A stretch of 64,000 bases of DNA from Rhizobium altiplani (GTDB lineage: Bacteria; Pseudomonadota; Alphaproteobacteria; Rhizobiales; Rhizobiaceae): assembly GCF_001542405.1 (NCBI RefSeq), contig NZ_LNCD01000093.1:1-64000 (forward strand), written 5' to 3'. The position numbers and the translations under genes were made by a program. Below are positions 44,789 through 54,136 of this stretch, one piece after another. Under the pieces are notes generated by a model. It made no database searches, was not told the DNA's origin, and saw only the letters and a program-made list of their open reading frames with translations. How positions within the stretch are numbered: the first letter of the stretch is position 1; the number at the start of each line of letters is the position of its first letter.

Positions 44789-47700
44789 GGTGTGGGTTCG
44801 ATGACCTTGTGCTGAGATGAAGCCATTTCTAGGGATTTCCCCGCATCGCCGCCGAGATCGCCTGGCAAATTACTGAACTCCGTCTCTCGCCCGCAGGTCG
44901 CGTGGCGTCGAAGCGCTCGGCGACCGAACGATTTGAGCAAATTTTGCAGGTCATCGACGAAGGTGAAGATGACCGGGATAATGATGAGGCTGAGCAGCGT
45001 TGATATCATCACGCCGCCGATCACCACGATCGCCATCGGCTGCCGGAAACTCGAATCTCCGCCCATCAGGCTGAGCGCAGCCGGCAGCATGCCCGCGGCC
45101 ATGGCAAGGGTGGTCATGACGATCGGTCGCGCGCGCTTATGGCAGGCATCGAGGAGCGCCTCGAACCGGGACATGCCTCGGCGACGTGACATGATCGCGT
45201 ATTCGATGAGAAGGATGGAGTTCTTCGTTACCACGCCCATCAGCATGAGAAGGCCTATGACGGCAGGCATCGAGAAGCTGGTCCCCGTCACCACCAGCGG
45301 CACCAGCGCGCCGCCGAGCGAGAGCGGCAGGGCCATCAGAAGCGTGAGCGGCTGCAGGAAATCTTGGAACAGCAGGACGAGCACCGCATAGATGCAGAAC
45401 ACACCGATTGCCATCGCAAGCGCGAAGCTCTGGAACAGCTCGGAGCTGCGCTGAAGCTCGCCGTGTTCCACCAGCGTAACGCCCGGCGGCAGATGCTGGA
45501 GAGCCGGCAGCGCCTTCGCCTCGCGGTTGACGTCGCCCAGAATGCGGCCGTTGAGTTCGACGGAAACGGTGACATTGCGCATGCGGTCGATACGGTCGAT
45601 TTCCGAAGGACTGCCGCCGATGCGGATATCGGCAATCGATCCGAGATCGACATTGCCGTTGGTGCCGGCCACGCGCATGTTCTTAATGTCGTCGAGATTG
45701 GTGCGCGCCTCTGGCGAGAAGCGAACGACGATCGGTATCTGCCGCTGCGGCAGGTTGAGCTTCGGCAAGTCGGAAGAATATTCTCCGTTCGTCGCCACAC
45801 GCACGGCGCTGGCGATCGCATTCGACGTCACGCCAAGCGCTGCTGCGCGGGCAAAATCGGGCGTGATCTGGATTTCCGGCGCTTGCCTCGCCGCCGTCGA
45901 TGTCACGGCGCCGATGCCCTGTAGCGTCCGAAGCTGCTCCTCGAGCGCCGTGCTGGCGCAATCGAGCGCATTGGCATCGTCGCTGGCCAGAGTGAACTCG
46001 AGCTTGGTACCGTAGCCGATACCGACCGCCACACGCACTCCGGGGAGGACGGAAAGCGCCTGCCGAATATCGTTTTCGATCTCCGACTGCTTGCGGTCGC
46101 GCCCATCAATCGGCGTCAGCGTGGCGACGATCGCGGCAGACCCGACACTGCTCCTTGCGACCGTCGCACCACCGCCTGAGGATGCCGAGCCGACAGCAGC
46201 AAACACATGCGTCACGTCGGGAAACTCACTGAGAATATCTGCGGCCTTCCTGGTTACGGCGTCGGTTTGCTCGACAGTGGCGCCGGGCTGCAGGGTGAGC
46301 GTGATCTGCGTCCGCGAGTCGTCAGCGGCCGGCAGGTATCCCGTTCTTAAGAGAGGGATAACGGAAAGCGAAAGCGCAACGACGACGGCAGTCACGGCCA
46401 CTGTTGTCTTCCTGTGATTGAGGGCAGCCTTGGCCATCGCCATATAGGCGCGCATAAATCGGCCATCCTTCTGCTCCGACGGATGAGCCTTCATGAAATA
46501 GGCGGCCATCATGGGGGTGAGCAGACGGGCAACGACAAGCGAGGCAACGACGGCAACAGCGGCGGTGATGCCGAACTGACGAAATAGGAGGCCTGGTATG
46601 CCGCTCATGAACGCCGTCGGTAGGAAGACCGCGACCAGCGTGAAGGTGGTGGCGATGACGGCGAGCCCGAGTTCGTTGGCGGCTTCCATTGCAGCATCGA
46701 GGGGCCGCTTGCCCATCTGCAGGTGGCGGGCGATGTTCTCGATCTCGACGATCGCGTCGTCGACGAGAATTCCGACCACCAGCGACAGCGCCAGCAAGGT
46801 GACGACGTTCAGGCTAAAGCCGGCGAGATACATGAACAGGAAGGTCGGGATGACCGACAAGGGCAGTGCCACAGCAGACAGGATCGTCGCGCGCCAGTCC
46901 CGAAGGAAGAGCCAGACGACCACAATCGCCAGGATGGCCCCCTCATACAACATGTGCATCGAGCCGTCATAATTGCCGAGAATTGATCCGATCAGGCTGT
47001 AGACTGCATGGATCTGCACATTCGAATGCGCCGCTGCAAAATTTTTCATTGCCGTGTCAACGTCAGCCGAAACACTGCTATCGGAAAACCCGTTCGAACG
47101 CTTGATTTCGACGGCGATCACCGGCTTACCGTCGAGATAGGCCATCGAGGAGCGCTCGGCGAAGCTGTCCTCGACCGAGGCGATGTCGTCGAGCCGGGCC
47201 TGCTGCCCGTTAGCGAGCGGTATAGTGAGCTCCCTCAGGGCCTCGACCGACTCTACGGCGCCGAGCGTGCGCAATGTCTGACGCGTGCCGCCGATCTCGC
47301 CGAGCCCGCCGGACTTGTCGCCTTGCACGGCCTTCAACTGCGCTGATACGGTCGCGGCGGTGACGCCGAACGACGACATCGTCGAAGGATCGAGATCGAC
47401 GTGGATCTCGCGATCGATCCCGCCGATGCGGTTGACCTGGCCGACGCCCGGGACCGATAGCAGCGCCTTGGTCAGATCGTTATCGACAAACCAGGACAGT
47501 TCGGTCTCGTTGAGAGCGGTCGAGCGGACGGCATAGGTGACAACTGCGGAGCTTTGGACGGTGGCCTTCGTAACGATCGGCGTCGCCATCTGTGCCGGGA
47601 GATCGGCCTTGACGCTATCAACGGCATTGCGGACCTCATTGAGGGCCGTTTCGCTGTCTTTCTGCAGCTTGAAGGATACCTTGGTCGAGACGGTGCCATC

Positions 47701-47955
47701 GGTAATCGTTGTGAGAATATGATCGAGATGGCTCAAGGAGGTGAGGCTATTCTCGATGGTGCGGGCAACCTCCGTCTCGAGCTGCGTCGGCGCAGCCCCA
47801 TCGAGCGTGGCGGTAACGCTGATGGTCGGAAGGTCCATGTCCGGAAAGTACTGAACCGCCAGCTGTTTGAATGCCCAAAGCCCGCCAAATCCAAACATCA
47901 CAAACAGCAATATCGCTGGTATGGGATTGCGGATCGAGAAGGCGGAGAAATTCAT
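44785..47955 (-). CDS. nolG: RND-family efflux transporter, NolG-like
   Basis: HAE1-type RND pump of 1056 aa with two 6-TM repeats and two periplasmic loops. The proton-relay pair is in GILVDDAIVEIENI (TM4). Other landmarks are the opening FSIRNPIPAILLFVMFGF and the C-terminal GVVTKNSILLIEY. It overlaps nolF by one base (TGATG). In Sinorhizobium meliloti nodM is followed by nolFG; the same order here, below a nod box, supports NolG. The name rests on context; a generic multidrug pump is the alternative. NodN, which follows in S. meliloti, is absent. Confidence 0.8.
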   Translation of the reverse strand: MNFSAFSIRNPIPAILLFVMFGFGGLWAFKQLAVQYFPDMDLPTISVTATLDGAAPTQLETEVARTIENSLTSLSHLDHILTTITDGTVSTKVSFKLQKDSETALNEVRNAVDSVKADLPAQMATPIVTKATVQSSAVVTYAVRSTALNETELSWFVDNDLTKALLSVPGVGQVNRIGGIDREIHVDLDPSTMSSFGVTAATVSAQLKAVQGDKSGGLGEIGGTRQTLRTLGAVESVEALRELTIPLANGQQARLDDIASVEDSFAERSSMAYLDGKPVIAVEIKRSNGFSDSSVSADVDTAMKNFAAAHSNVQIHAVYSLIGSILGNYDGSMHMLYEGAILAIVVVWLFLRDWRATILSAVALPLSVIPTFLFMYLAGFSLNVVTLLALSLVVGILVDDAIVEIENIARHLQMGKRPLDAAMEAANELGLAVIATTFTLVAVFLPTAFMSGIPGLLFRQFGITAAVAVVASLVVARLLTPMMAAYFMKAHPSEQKDGRFMRAYMAMAKAALNHRKTTVAVTAVVVALSLSVIPLLRTGYLPAADDSRTQITLTLQPGATVEQTDAVTRKAADILSEFPDVTHVFAAVGSASSGGGATVARSSVGSAAIVATLTPIDGRDRKQSEIENDIRQALSVLPGVRVAVGIGYGTKLEFTLASDDANALDCASTALEEQLRTLQGIGAVTSTAARQAPEIQITPDFARAAALGVTSNAIASAVRVATNGEYSSDLPKLNLPQRQIPIVVRFSPEARTNLDDIKNMRVAGTNGNVDLGSIADIRIGGSPSEIDRIDRMRNVTVSVELNGRILGDVNREAKALPALQHLPPGVTLVEHGELQRSSELFQSFALAMAIGVFCIYAVLVLLFQDFLQPLTLLMALPLSLGGALVPLVVTGTSFSMPAVIGLLMLMGVVTKNSILLIEYAIMSRRRGMSRFEALLDACHKRARPIVMTTLAMAAGMLPAALSLMGGDSSFRQPMAIVVIGGVMISTLLSLIIIPVIFTFVDDLQNLLKSFGRRALRRHATCGRETEFSNLPGDLGGDAGKSLEMASSQHKVIEPTP

Positions 47956-49028
47956 CAGTTTTTCTCCGCAATTTTCACGAGGTCATTGTCCGACAGAAAT
48001 GCACCGCCCGACGTGACGACCTTTGCCGACCGGTCGATGCCGGAGATGATTTCGACCTCGCCATCGTTGCGGCGGCCGGTTTCCACGCGGACCCGTCGCA
48101 CCCGCTTGTCCTCGCCGGCGGTGAAGACGTAGCTGATGCCATCCCGGAACACGATCGCCGTCTCGGGGACGGTGAGCGCCGGTGTGGTCTGCAGCTCGAT
48201 ATTGCCAGTGACATAAAGGCCGGTGCGCGGACGAACCTCGGACGGAAGCGCAACATAGACGATCGCACGGCTGGTGTCGGTGCTGACCGAGGGGCCGACC
48301 AGCCGCACCTTGCCGGAAATGGCGTGACCGTCCGGTCCGTTGATCGCAACGCTCAAACCCTCCGAAATCCGCGGCAGATAACGCGCCGATACTTCCGCCT
48401 GCCATTCGACACGCTGCTGGCGCACCATGCGGAAGAGCTCGGTGCCGGTGGAGACTACTTCGCCGAGATCGCCCGAACGCGAGGTTATGAGGCCATCGTC
48501 GGCGGCGGTGATGGTCGTCTGCGCAAACTTGATCTTTTCGCTGTCGAGCGCGGCCTCCTCGGATGCCAGGTTTGCCGTCGCCGTCTGCTCGTCGGCGAAA
48601 TATTCGGTGATCTTCTCGTCGGAAAGAGCGCCGGATGAACGAAGCTGGCGTGCACGATCCGCATTTGCCTTGGCCTTTGTCAGCTTTGCCTTGGCGATGA
48701 CGACAGCCGCCTCCTGTTTGCGAAGGTCTGCCAGCACGCTGTCCTGCGAAAGCCGGGCCAGCGTCTGCCCTTTCGTGACCACCGAGCCGACATCGACCAG
48801 GACGTCGGTGATGCGCAGGCCGCTCGTTTCGGACGCAATGATTGCTTCCTGCCACGGTTTCAGCCAGCCGCTCGCGGGAACGGTTTCCAGCCAGTCCCGT
48901 ATTGCCGGCGCCGTCAGAGAAACGGTCAGAGCAGGCGCGGCCGCCTGTTCAGCCATGCTATTAGCGGAGGGAAACTGGAGTGCTGCACAGACAAGAACGG
49001 CAGCGAATAGAATACACGGTTTTCTCAA
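47955..49028 (-). CDS. nolF: RND membrane-fusion protein, NolF-like
   Basis: Periplasmic adaptor (357 aa) with an N-terminal signal (MRKPCILFAAVLVCAALQFP), a lipoyl/barrel-sandwich half (PWQEAIIASETSGLRITDVL; VGSVVTKGQTLARLS), a helical hairpin rich in Ala/Lys (AVVIAKAKLTKAKANADRA) and a beta-barrel. It pairs with the RND pump encoded immediately downstream. Position after nodM matches nolF of S. meliloti. A 273-bp gap separates it from the FMN reductase gene, so an internal promoter is possible. Confidence 0.8.
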   Translation of the reverse strand: MRKPCILFAAVLVCAALQFPSANSMAEQAAAPALTVSLTAPAIRDWLETVPASGWLKPWQEAIIASETSGLRITDVLVDVGSVVTKGQTLARLSQDSVLADLRKQEAAVVIAKAKLTKAKANADRARQLRSSGALSDEKITEYFADEQTATANLASEEAALDSEKIKFAQTTITAADDGLITSRSGDLGEVVSTGTELFRMVRQQRVEWQAEVSARYLPRISEGLSVAINGPDGHAISGKVRLVGPSVSTDTSRAIVYVALPSEVRPRTGLYVTGNIELQTTPALTVPETAIVFRDGISYVFTAGEDKRVRRVRVETGRRNDGEVEIISGIDRSAKVVTSGGAFLSDNDLVKIAEKN

Positions 49029-49301
49029 ATGGCAATTCCTCGCAGTTCACGGGTGTCCGCGCTCAACCGTGGCGTCAAAAATGTCGGCTGTTGTGGTGCA
49101 AAGTTGAAATGCCTGACGGTCTCGAAGGTGACAAAACTCAACTATTCAAAACATCTTAGCGGGACACCAGTGATGTCGGGCTATTGCGCCATCCAAGGCA
49201 GCAGTTTTTCGTCGGCTGCGAGGCGGTGAATACGGCTAAATCGCATCGTAAGGTTCGCGTGGGACAATAGTGCCTGTTGCGCCGCCGTTTGCTGAGTCTG
49301 C

Positions 49302-49832
49302 TCATCCTATTGCGTATGCTGCTTCCTCGACAGCCCGGCCTACACGCATGCGGATGGTCTCGGAAATCACCTCTCCGTGGGCGAAGTCATTACGCGTGGC
49401 ATAGATTGCGGTCGGCATCGCAAGCGCTTCAAAGAACCCGAACAGAGGACGCAACTGATGCTCGACGACAAGCGAATGACGCTCGCCCCCGCCCGTCGCA
49501 GCGATGATGATAGGCTTGCCCCTCAGCGATGTTGGATCGAGCAAATCGAAATAGTGCTTGAATAGGCCGGTGTAACTGCCCTTGTAGGTGGGTGAGCCTA
49601 CGACCAGGACGTCTGCCTCTAGCATCTGGTCTACGACCCCGCGCGCTTTAGCGCTGAGGTCGTCTATCCGTTTGGCTTTCAACAGTGAAGGTCCAAGGTC
49701 ATCGACATCGAAGGACTGCGCCACCGCTTGCGTTTTGATTGCCAATTGCCCGACGATATGGTCGACGAATGTGCGCGTCGTGGACGGTCGTGTTATGTTG
49801 CCCGAGAAGCCAATTATCTTCGTTTGCGGCAT
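49302..49832 (-). CDS. NADPH-dependent FMN reductase (MsuE/SsuE-like)
   Basis: Flavodoxin-like FMN reductase of 176 aa: IIGFSGNITRPSTTRTFVDH (phosphate loop), ADVLVVGSPTYKGSYTGLFK and KPIIIAATGGGERHSLVVEH are the family hallmarks. It would supply reduced FMN to a two-component monooxygenase, which is not in the window. The ATG at 49832 has GGAG 5 bases upstream. It lies between nodM (71 bp) and nolF, an unusual insertion into the nodM-nolFG order. Confidence 0.85.
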   Translation of the reverse strand: MPQTKIIGFSGNITRPSTTRTFVDHIVGQLAIKTQAVAQSFDVDDLGPSLLKAKRIDDLSAKARGVVDQMLEADVLVVGSPTYKGSYTGLFKHYFDLLDPTSLRGKPIIIAATGGGERHSLVVEHQLRPLFGFFEALAMPTAIYATRNDFAHGEVISETIRMRVGRAVEEAAYAIG

Positions 49833-49903
49833 GTCGATCTCCAAATGCTCAGCAGATATAAGTCATCTACACTCTGTCATTCGTCCCTTACGGAAACCAC
49901 GGC

Positions 49904-51730
49904 CTATTCGACGGTGACTGATTTCGCCAGGTTGCGCGGCTGATCGACGTCAGTGCCCGCAAACACGGCGGTATGATAGGCGAGCAATTGGATCGGCAGC
50001 GAGAAGATCATCGGCGCTATGATCTCGTCCACATTTGGAAGAACGATTGTTTGCATCGTGTCGAGCTTCAAGGCGCTAGCGCCCTTCTCATCGGTGATCA
50101 AGATGATCCGTCCGCCGCGGGCCGCAACCTCCTGCATGTTGGAAACGGTCTTATCGAAAAAGCGGTCGTGCGGTGCGATCACGACAACCGGCATGTTCTC
50201 GTCGATGAGAGCAATCGGACCGTGTTTCAGTTCGCCGGCAGCATAACCTTGCGCGTGAATATAGGAAATCTCCTTTAATTTCAGGGCGCCTTCCATGGCC
50301 AAAGGGAAGCTCGTGCCGCGGCCAAGATAGAGTACGGCGCGGCACTTTGCCAATTCACGCGACAGAAGCTCGATCCTTGGTCGGATGCTGTTGAGCACCT
50401 GCCCCATGACGCGCGGCACCTCGGCAAGCCGGCCGACCAGTGTCTGTTCCTCCTTCTCCGTAAGGGTGCCACGCGCCCTGCCAGCAGCAACCGCGAGCGC
50501 AGCCAAAACGGCGAGCTGGCATGTAAAGGCCTTCGTAGACGCAACGCCAATCTCAGGACCGGCGAAGATCGGGAACACAGTGTCGGACTCCCGTGCTATC
50601 GTCGATTCGGGCGCGTTGACGACTGCACCGGTCTTCAAGCCGTGCTCCTTGCAATAGCGTAGGCAAGCAAGTGTATCGGCCGTCTCGCCCGATTGTGAGA
50701 TGAAGAGAGCTGCCACCTGTGGCGAGAACGGGATTTCGCGGTACCGAAATTCTGACGCGACATCGATTTCGACCGGCAGACGTGCGTAGTGCTCGAACCA
50801 GTATTTGCCGATCAGCCCGGCAAAGTACGCAGTGCCGCAGGCGGAGATCGCCAAGCTTTGCACGTTGGCGAAGACCGTGTCGCGCCAAACCGCGACTACC
50901 TTATTGTCGCTGAAGTTGATGTAATGGCTGAGGGTATCGGAGATGGCCTCCGGCTGGTCGTAAATTTCCTTCTCCATGAAATGGCGATAGTTGCCCTTGT
51001 CGATCATAGGGGCCGTCACCAGCGAGATCTGCCGCGGTCGGGTGGTGACCTCGCCGTCGATATCGAAGATACGGACGCCAGTCTTGTCGATGACCGCCCA
51101 ATCTCCGTCGATCAGGTAGGTGATCTCGTTGGTTAAGGGCGCCAGCGCAATCGCGTCCGACCCGAGGAACATTTCGCCGCTTCCGTGACCGATCGCGAGC
51201 GGCGGGCCATTACGGGCAGCCATGATAGTCGAAGGGTCTTCCTCGAAAAGCAGAGCCAGCGAGTAAGCGCCTCGGACGCGCTTCAGCATCGCATGCATAG
51301 CTTCGCGCCGGCCCATGCCGTCCCGGCGAAGTCTTGCCACGAGATGCGCGATGACCTCCGTGTCGGTGTCGGTTTGGAACTCGGCGCCGGCCGCGGTCAG
51401 CTCATCCTTCAATTCGGTGAAATTCTCGATTATCCCATTGTGGACGACCGCGATGCCGTCGCTAAAATGGGGGTGGGCATTGCGTTCCGTCGGCGCGCCA
51501 TGGGTTGCCCAGCGCGTATGGGCAATGCCGATTGTGCCCGCCAGAGGCTGTTCTTTCAGCTTTGCCTCAAGATTGAAGAGCTTGCCCTCACAGCGCCGGC
51601 GATGGAGCGCTCCACCGTCGATCGTCGCGACGCCCGCCGAATCGTAGCCACGATATTCAAGGCGTTTCAATGCGTCTATCAGCCGGTCCGAAACCGGATG
51701 ATGGCCGACAATACCCACAATCCCGCACAT
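49904..51730 (-). CDS. nodM: NodM, glucosamine-fructose-6-phosphate aminotransferase (GlmS-type)
   Basis: Makes glucosamine-6-phosphate from fructose-6-phosphate and glutamine, precursor of the Nod-factor backbone. The N-terminal glutaminase domain begins MCGIVGIVGHH (Cys1 nucleophile after Met removal), with HTRWATHGAPTERNAHPH and HNGIIENF. Two SIS domains follow (SQSGETADTLACLR; GRGTSFPLAMEGALKLKEIS), with the C-terminal motif DVDQPRNLAKSVTVE. 608 aa, complete; the frame extends 10 codons upstream. A nod box lies about 180 bp upstream, which identifies it as nodM rather than housekeeping glmS. Confidence 0.92.
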   Translation of the reverse strand: MCGIVGIVGHHPVSDRLIDALKRLEYRGYDSAGVATIDGGALHRRRCEGKLFNLEAKLKEQPLAGTIGIAHTRWATHGAPTERNAHPHFSDGIAVVHNGIIENFTELKDELTAAGAEFQTDTDTEVIAHLVARLRRDGMGRREAMHAMLKRVRGAYSLALLFEEDPSTIMAARNGPPLAIGHGSGEMFLGSDAIALAPLTNEITYLIDGDWAVIDKTGVRIFDIDGEVTTRPRQISLVTAPMIDKGNYRHFMEKEIYDQPEAISDTLSHYINFSDNKVVAVWRDTVFANVQSLAISACGTAYFAGLIGKYWFEHYARLPVEIDVASEFRYREIPFSPQVAALFISQSGETADTLACLRYCKEHGLKTGAVVNAPESTIARESDTVFPIFAGPEIGVASTKAFTCQLAVLAALAVAAGRARGTLTEKEEQTLVGRLAEVPRVMGQVLNSIRPRIELLSRELAKCRAVLYLGRGTSFPLAMEGALKLKEISYIHAQGYAAGELKHGPIALIDENMPVVVIAPHDRFFDKTVSNMQEVAARGGRIILITDEKGASALKLDTMQTIVLPNVDEIIAPMIFSLPIQLLAYHTAVFAGTDVDQPRNLAKSVTVE

Positions 51731-51911
51731 ACACTCTCCGCGTTTTCGCATATCGGCCACAACGCGCTCACCTAGTCCCGTCAGTCTGGAGTGAGCGAAG
51801 CTACAATCAGTCTTTGATCGCCATGACAGCTAAAATTCCGTCGGAACTTCGTGGCAAAACCGTCATGTTGTCGCGCTAAGTAAAATTCAACGCGTTCTAA
51901 CGGCACTCGAC

Positions 51912-51959
51912 TTATTGGAAAAATCGATTCTTTGGATCGCACCCATTTACGTCATGGAT
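51912..51959 (-). promoter_or_regulatory. nod box upstream of nodM
   Basis: Read on the minus strand it begins ATCCATGACGTAAATG and ends ATCGATTTTTCCAAT, matching the 47-bp NodD-binding consensus (ATCCA..., GATG/AATG, ATC-AAA-AATC, ATTTTACCAAT). The nodM start is about 180 bp downstream. It predicts flavonoid/NodD-dependent expression of nodM and perhaps the genes behind it. Confidence 0.88.
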
Positions 51960-52175
51960 TGTCATGGCACCAGTGATGGCTGCTGAGGCATTATGACGGA
52001 CGTTACTCCTGCCTTTGGAAACCGGCCGGTTTATGTCCGAGGCGGCCCCCATCATCCTAGCGTCCGCTCACACCGCGTTCTAGGAGTCCCCTTCGAGCGG
52101 GGCTTGTGGGAAAGCCTCCCTGGCAATAAAAATCGTCTCAACGCTCATCAAACTCGCCACAAAGGATGACTTTTC

Positions 52176-52895
52176 GTGTCAATTTACTGTTGGAAGTTTA
52201 TACGGGTTATCGCATTTGCACCTGCTGCTGCGATCATGCTGGCCGCGCATAGCATATCGGCGCAGGATTCGTTCACCACGGTGCAATGGCCTAACACGCC
52301 AACGGCACGGATTGAGGCACTTGCGATTCTGCAGACCTTGAATGCAAATCTCCTGAGTAATGCTAGCGCCACTTTGACGCTCGATCGCTGGTGTGCCGGA
52401 CACAAGCTCGCACCGCTAGGTTCTAAGATCGTTGCACAGCGGGTTCGCGGCCGAGACAAGCCCGTCGATAGCCGCATCCGAGAACTTCTGGCGGTCGGCC
52501 CCGACGAGCCCATCGCCTACCGACATGTCCGCCTCGTTTGCGGCAATCGCGTCCTTTCTGAGGCCGACAATTGGTATGTTCCGGCAAGGCTGACAATGGA
52601 CATGAATAAAGCGTTGAATACGAGCGACGTCGCCTTTGGCAGAGCCGTCCAATCTCTTAATTTCACCCGCACAAATCTATCTTCCAATTTGCTGTGGTCC
52701 CCTCTTCCAGAAGGATGGGACGTAGAAAAGGAGCTACCGACACCCGCAACGGGATCATCTCTTGTACTACCGCCCTTTCTTCTCGAACATCATGCAGTGC
52801 TGAAGCTTCAGGACGGCACTCCGTTCAGTGCGCTGGTCGAAAGCTATACGAGCAATGTACTGGACTTCCCTGCTCCACCTCTGCTTGCCCACTAG
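52176..52895 (+). CDS. Secreted chorismate-lyase-fold hypothetical protein
   Basis: 239 aa with a signal peptide (VIAFAPAAAIMLAAHSISAQ). The mature part LDRWCAGHKLAPLGSKIVAQ, IAYRHVRLVCGNRVLSEADN (about 115-135) and WYVPARL recalls the UbiC/UTRA fold (R-x-V-x-L, decision to vinyl/aryl ligand), but catalytic residues of chorismate lyase cannot be verified. It is divergent from nodM, sharing the 450-bp gap with the nod box, and lies between nodM and nodO. Export makes a role in ubiquinone synthesis unlikely. Function unknown. Confidence 0.6.
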   Translation: MSIYCWKFIRVIAFAPAAAIMLAAHSISAQDSFTTVQWPNTPTARIEALAILQTLNANLLSNASATLTLDRWCAGHKLAPLGSKIVAQRVRGRDKPVDSRIRELLAVGPDEPIAYRHVRLVCGNRVLSEADNWYVPARLTMDMNKALNTSDVAFGRAVQSLNFTRTNLSSNLLWSPLPEGWDVEKELPTPATGSSLVLPPFLLEHHAVLKLQDGTPFSALVESYTSNVLDFPAPPLLAH

Positions 52896-53183
52896 CTGCC
52901 CATTAGCGCTACGACCAAAAGCGCAGCGCCCGGGACGGTATTTTCGATCGACCGTAAGACAGCGTCGCCGTTGCCGAAGCTCGTCGGGGGCGTTTGTACC
53001 CGGCGAGCTTGCAGGGGTCGGTCCTATTCGGTGTTGTCGATGGGCGCTTGACGTTGGTTCGCTCCTTCTCGGTCTTCGTAAAAGGACCGTTCTTGAACCT
53101 TGCGGCGACCTCACTCTCATCAACCTGGCGACCCAAAGCCAGCCGCCGTTCGACGCGTCCATAATAGCGCCGAGACTGAACGA
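52896..53183. other. Non-coding stretch with no recognised gene
   Basis: About 290 bp after the secreted protein gene; the frames present have no recognisable domain. An IS relic follows it. Confidence 0.4.
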
Positions 53184-53435
53184 GTTGGTGAAAGCAAACG
53201 GGGCGGGCGGGTATCTTGTTGCGGTGACGCGATGATGCGATCCCTGCTGTACGAAGCAGCGCAAGTCCTGCTTGTAACCATTAAGAAATTGTCGTGGCTA
53301 AAAAGCGTGGGCGATGAATATCGCCAAACGCCGCGGTAGGCAAAAGGCGGTTGTAGCCTTGGCCCGACGGCTTGCGGTGATCATGCATTGCATTGTGGAG
53401 TGACGGAACCGAATTCTGCTGGACACAGGAGAGGC
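53184..53435 (+). pseudogene. IS110-family transposase relic, C-terminal part
   Basis: GESKRGGRVSCCGDAMMRSL then LYEAAQVLLVTIKKLSWLK is the IS110 Tnp_20 domain; after a frameshift near 53305 it continues AMNIAKRRGRQKAVVALARR and LAVIMHCIVE-stop. It begins almost exactly where the relic at 43985-44490 ends (about 10 residues missing between them) and has the same orientation. Confidence 0.75.
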
Positions 53436-54024
53436 TGCCTGTTGCTGCGTAGTTAGCAATCAGGGTAACGAGAAAAAGGAGACAAGAAGATTTCGCCGCC
53501 GGTGGAAAGATGTCCTTCGCAGGACGACGGATGGTGAGTTCGCGTGGTTGTTTAGTACGGTCGTTTTTTGCGATCAGGTCGCCGATTAAATTGTTCCGCC
53601 TCATTCTTCTGGTCCCATAGTGTGAGGGCCGCACAGTGGATCCCGGAGAGAAGCGCGATACTGCGAAGACATCAATAACCGTAGCTACGGACAGTCAGAA
53701 GGTGTTTGACCTCACCACGCCGAACAGAGAAGACAACCCCATCAATACAGTCCCCGATGTCCCAGTGACGGACGGTGATTTGCCGTAACCTTGTCAGTCG
53801 ACCAGTGGGTGCCCGGCCGCACACTTAACGGCCTCGGAAAGACAGTAACCGGGCGTGGAGCAAAAGACGCTTAACAATCATTCGCATTCAAAGAGCCAAT
53901 TCACGACCTGACCACAAATCGTGCCAACGTGACAAACCCGATTTGAGAACCAGCCGTAGAATCGGATCGAGCTTTTTAATCGGCACCACGGGAGGCCAAC
54001 GTTGTTCTTGATGTGCGCTTAATC
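53436..54024. other. Non-coding stretch before nodO
   Basis: About 590 bp with no supported gene. The first part is IS110 right-end sequence; the remainder leads to the nod box at 54025. Confidence 0.45.
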
Positions 54025-54072
54025 ATCCGTTCCGTCGATGCTTTGTATTCAAACAGAGAATTTCACAGAGTG
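54025..54072 (+). promoter_or_regulatory. nod box upstream of nodO
   Basis: ATCCGTTCCGTCGATGCTTT at 54025 followed by ATTCAAACA (54047-54055) and GAATTTCACAGAG fits the NodD-box pattern ATCC-(N)-GATGCTTT-(N)-ATC-AAACA-ATTTTACC with several mismatches in the 3' half. It ends 64 bp before the nodO ATG on the same strand, the expected geometry. Confidence 0.75.
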
Positions 54073-54136
54073 GGTGGTCGCGGTTATAGGGAGTCCCGTA
54101 ATAACCAAACCTAGTAACATTAGGAGCTTTAGAAGC

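Noticed and set aside
51964..51985. Possible sigma-54 promoter (TGGCAC...)
   Set aside because: The -12 element is not TTGC at the right spacing; a chance match.
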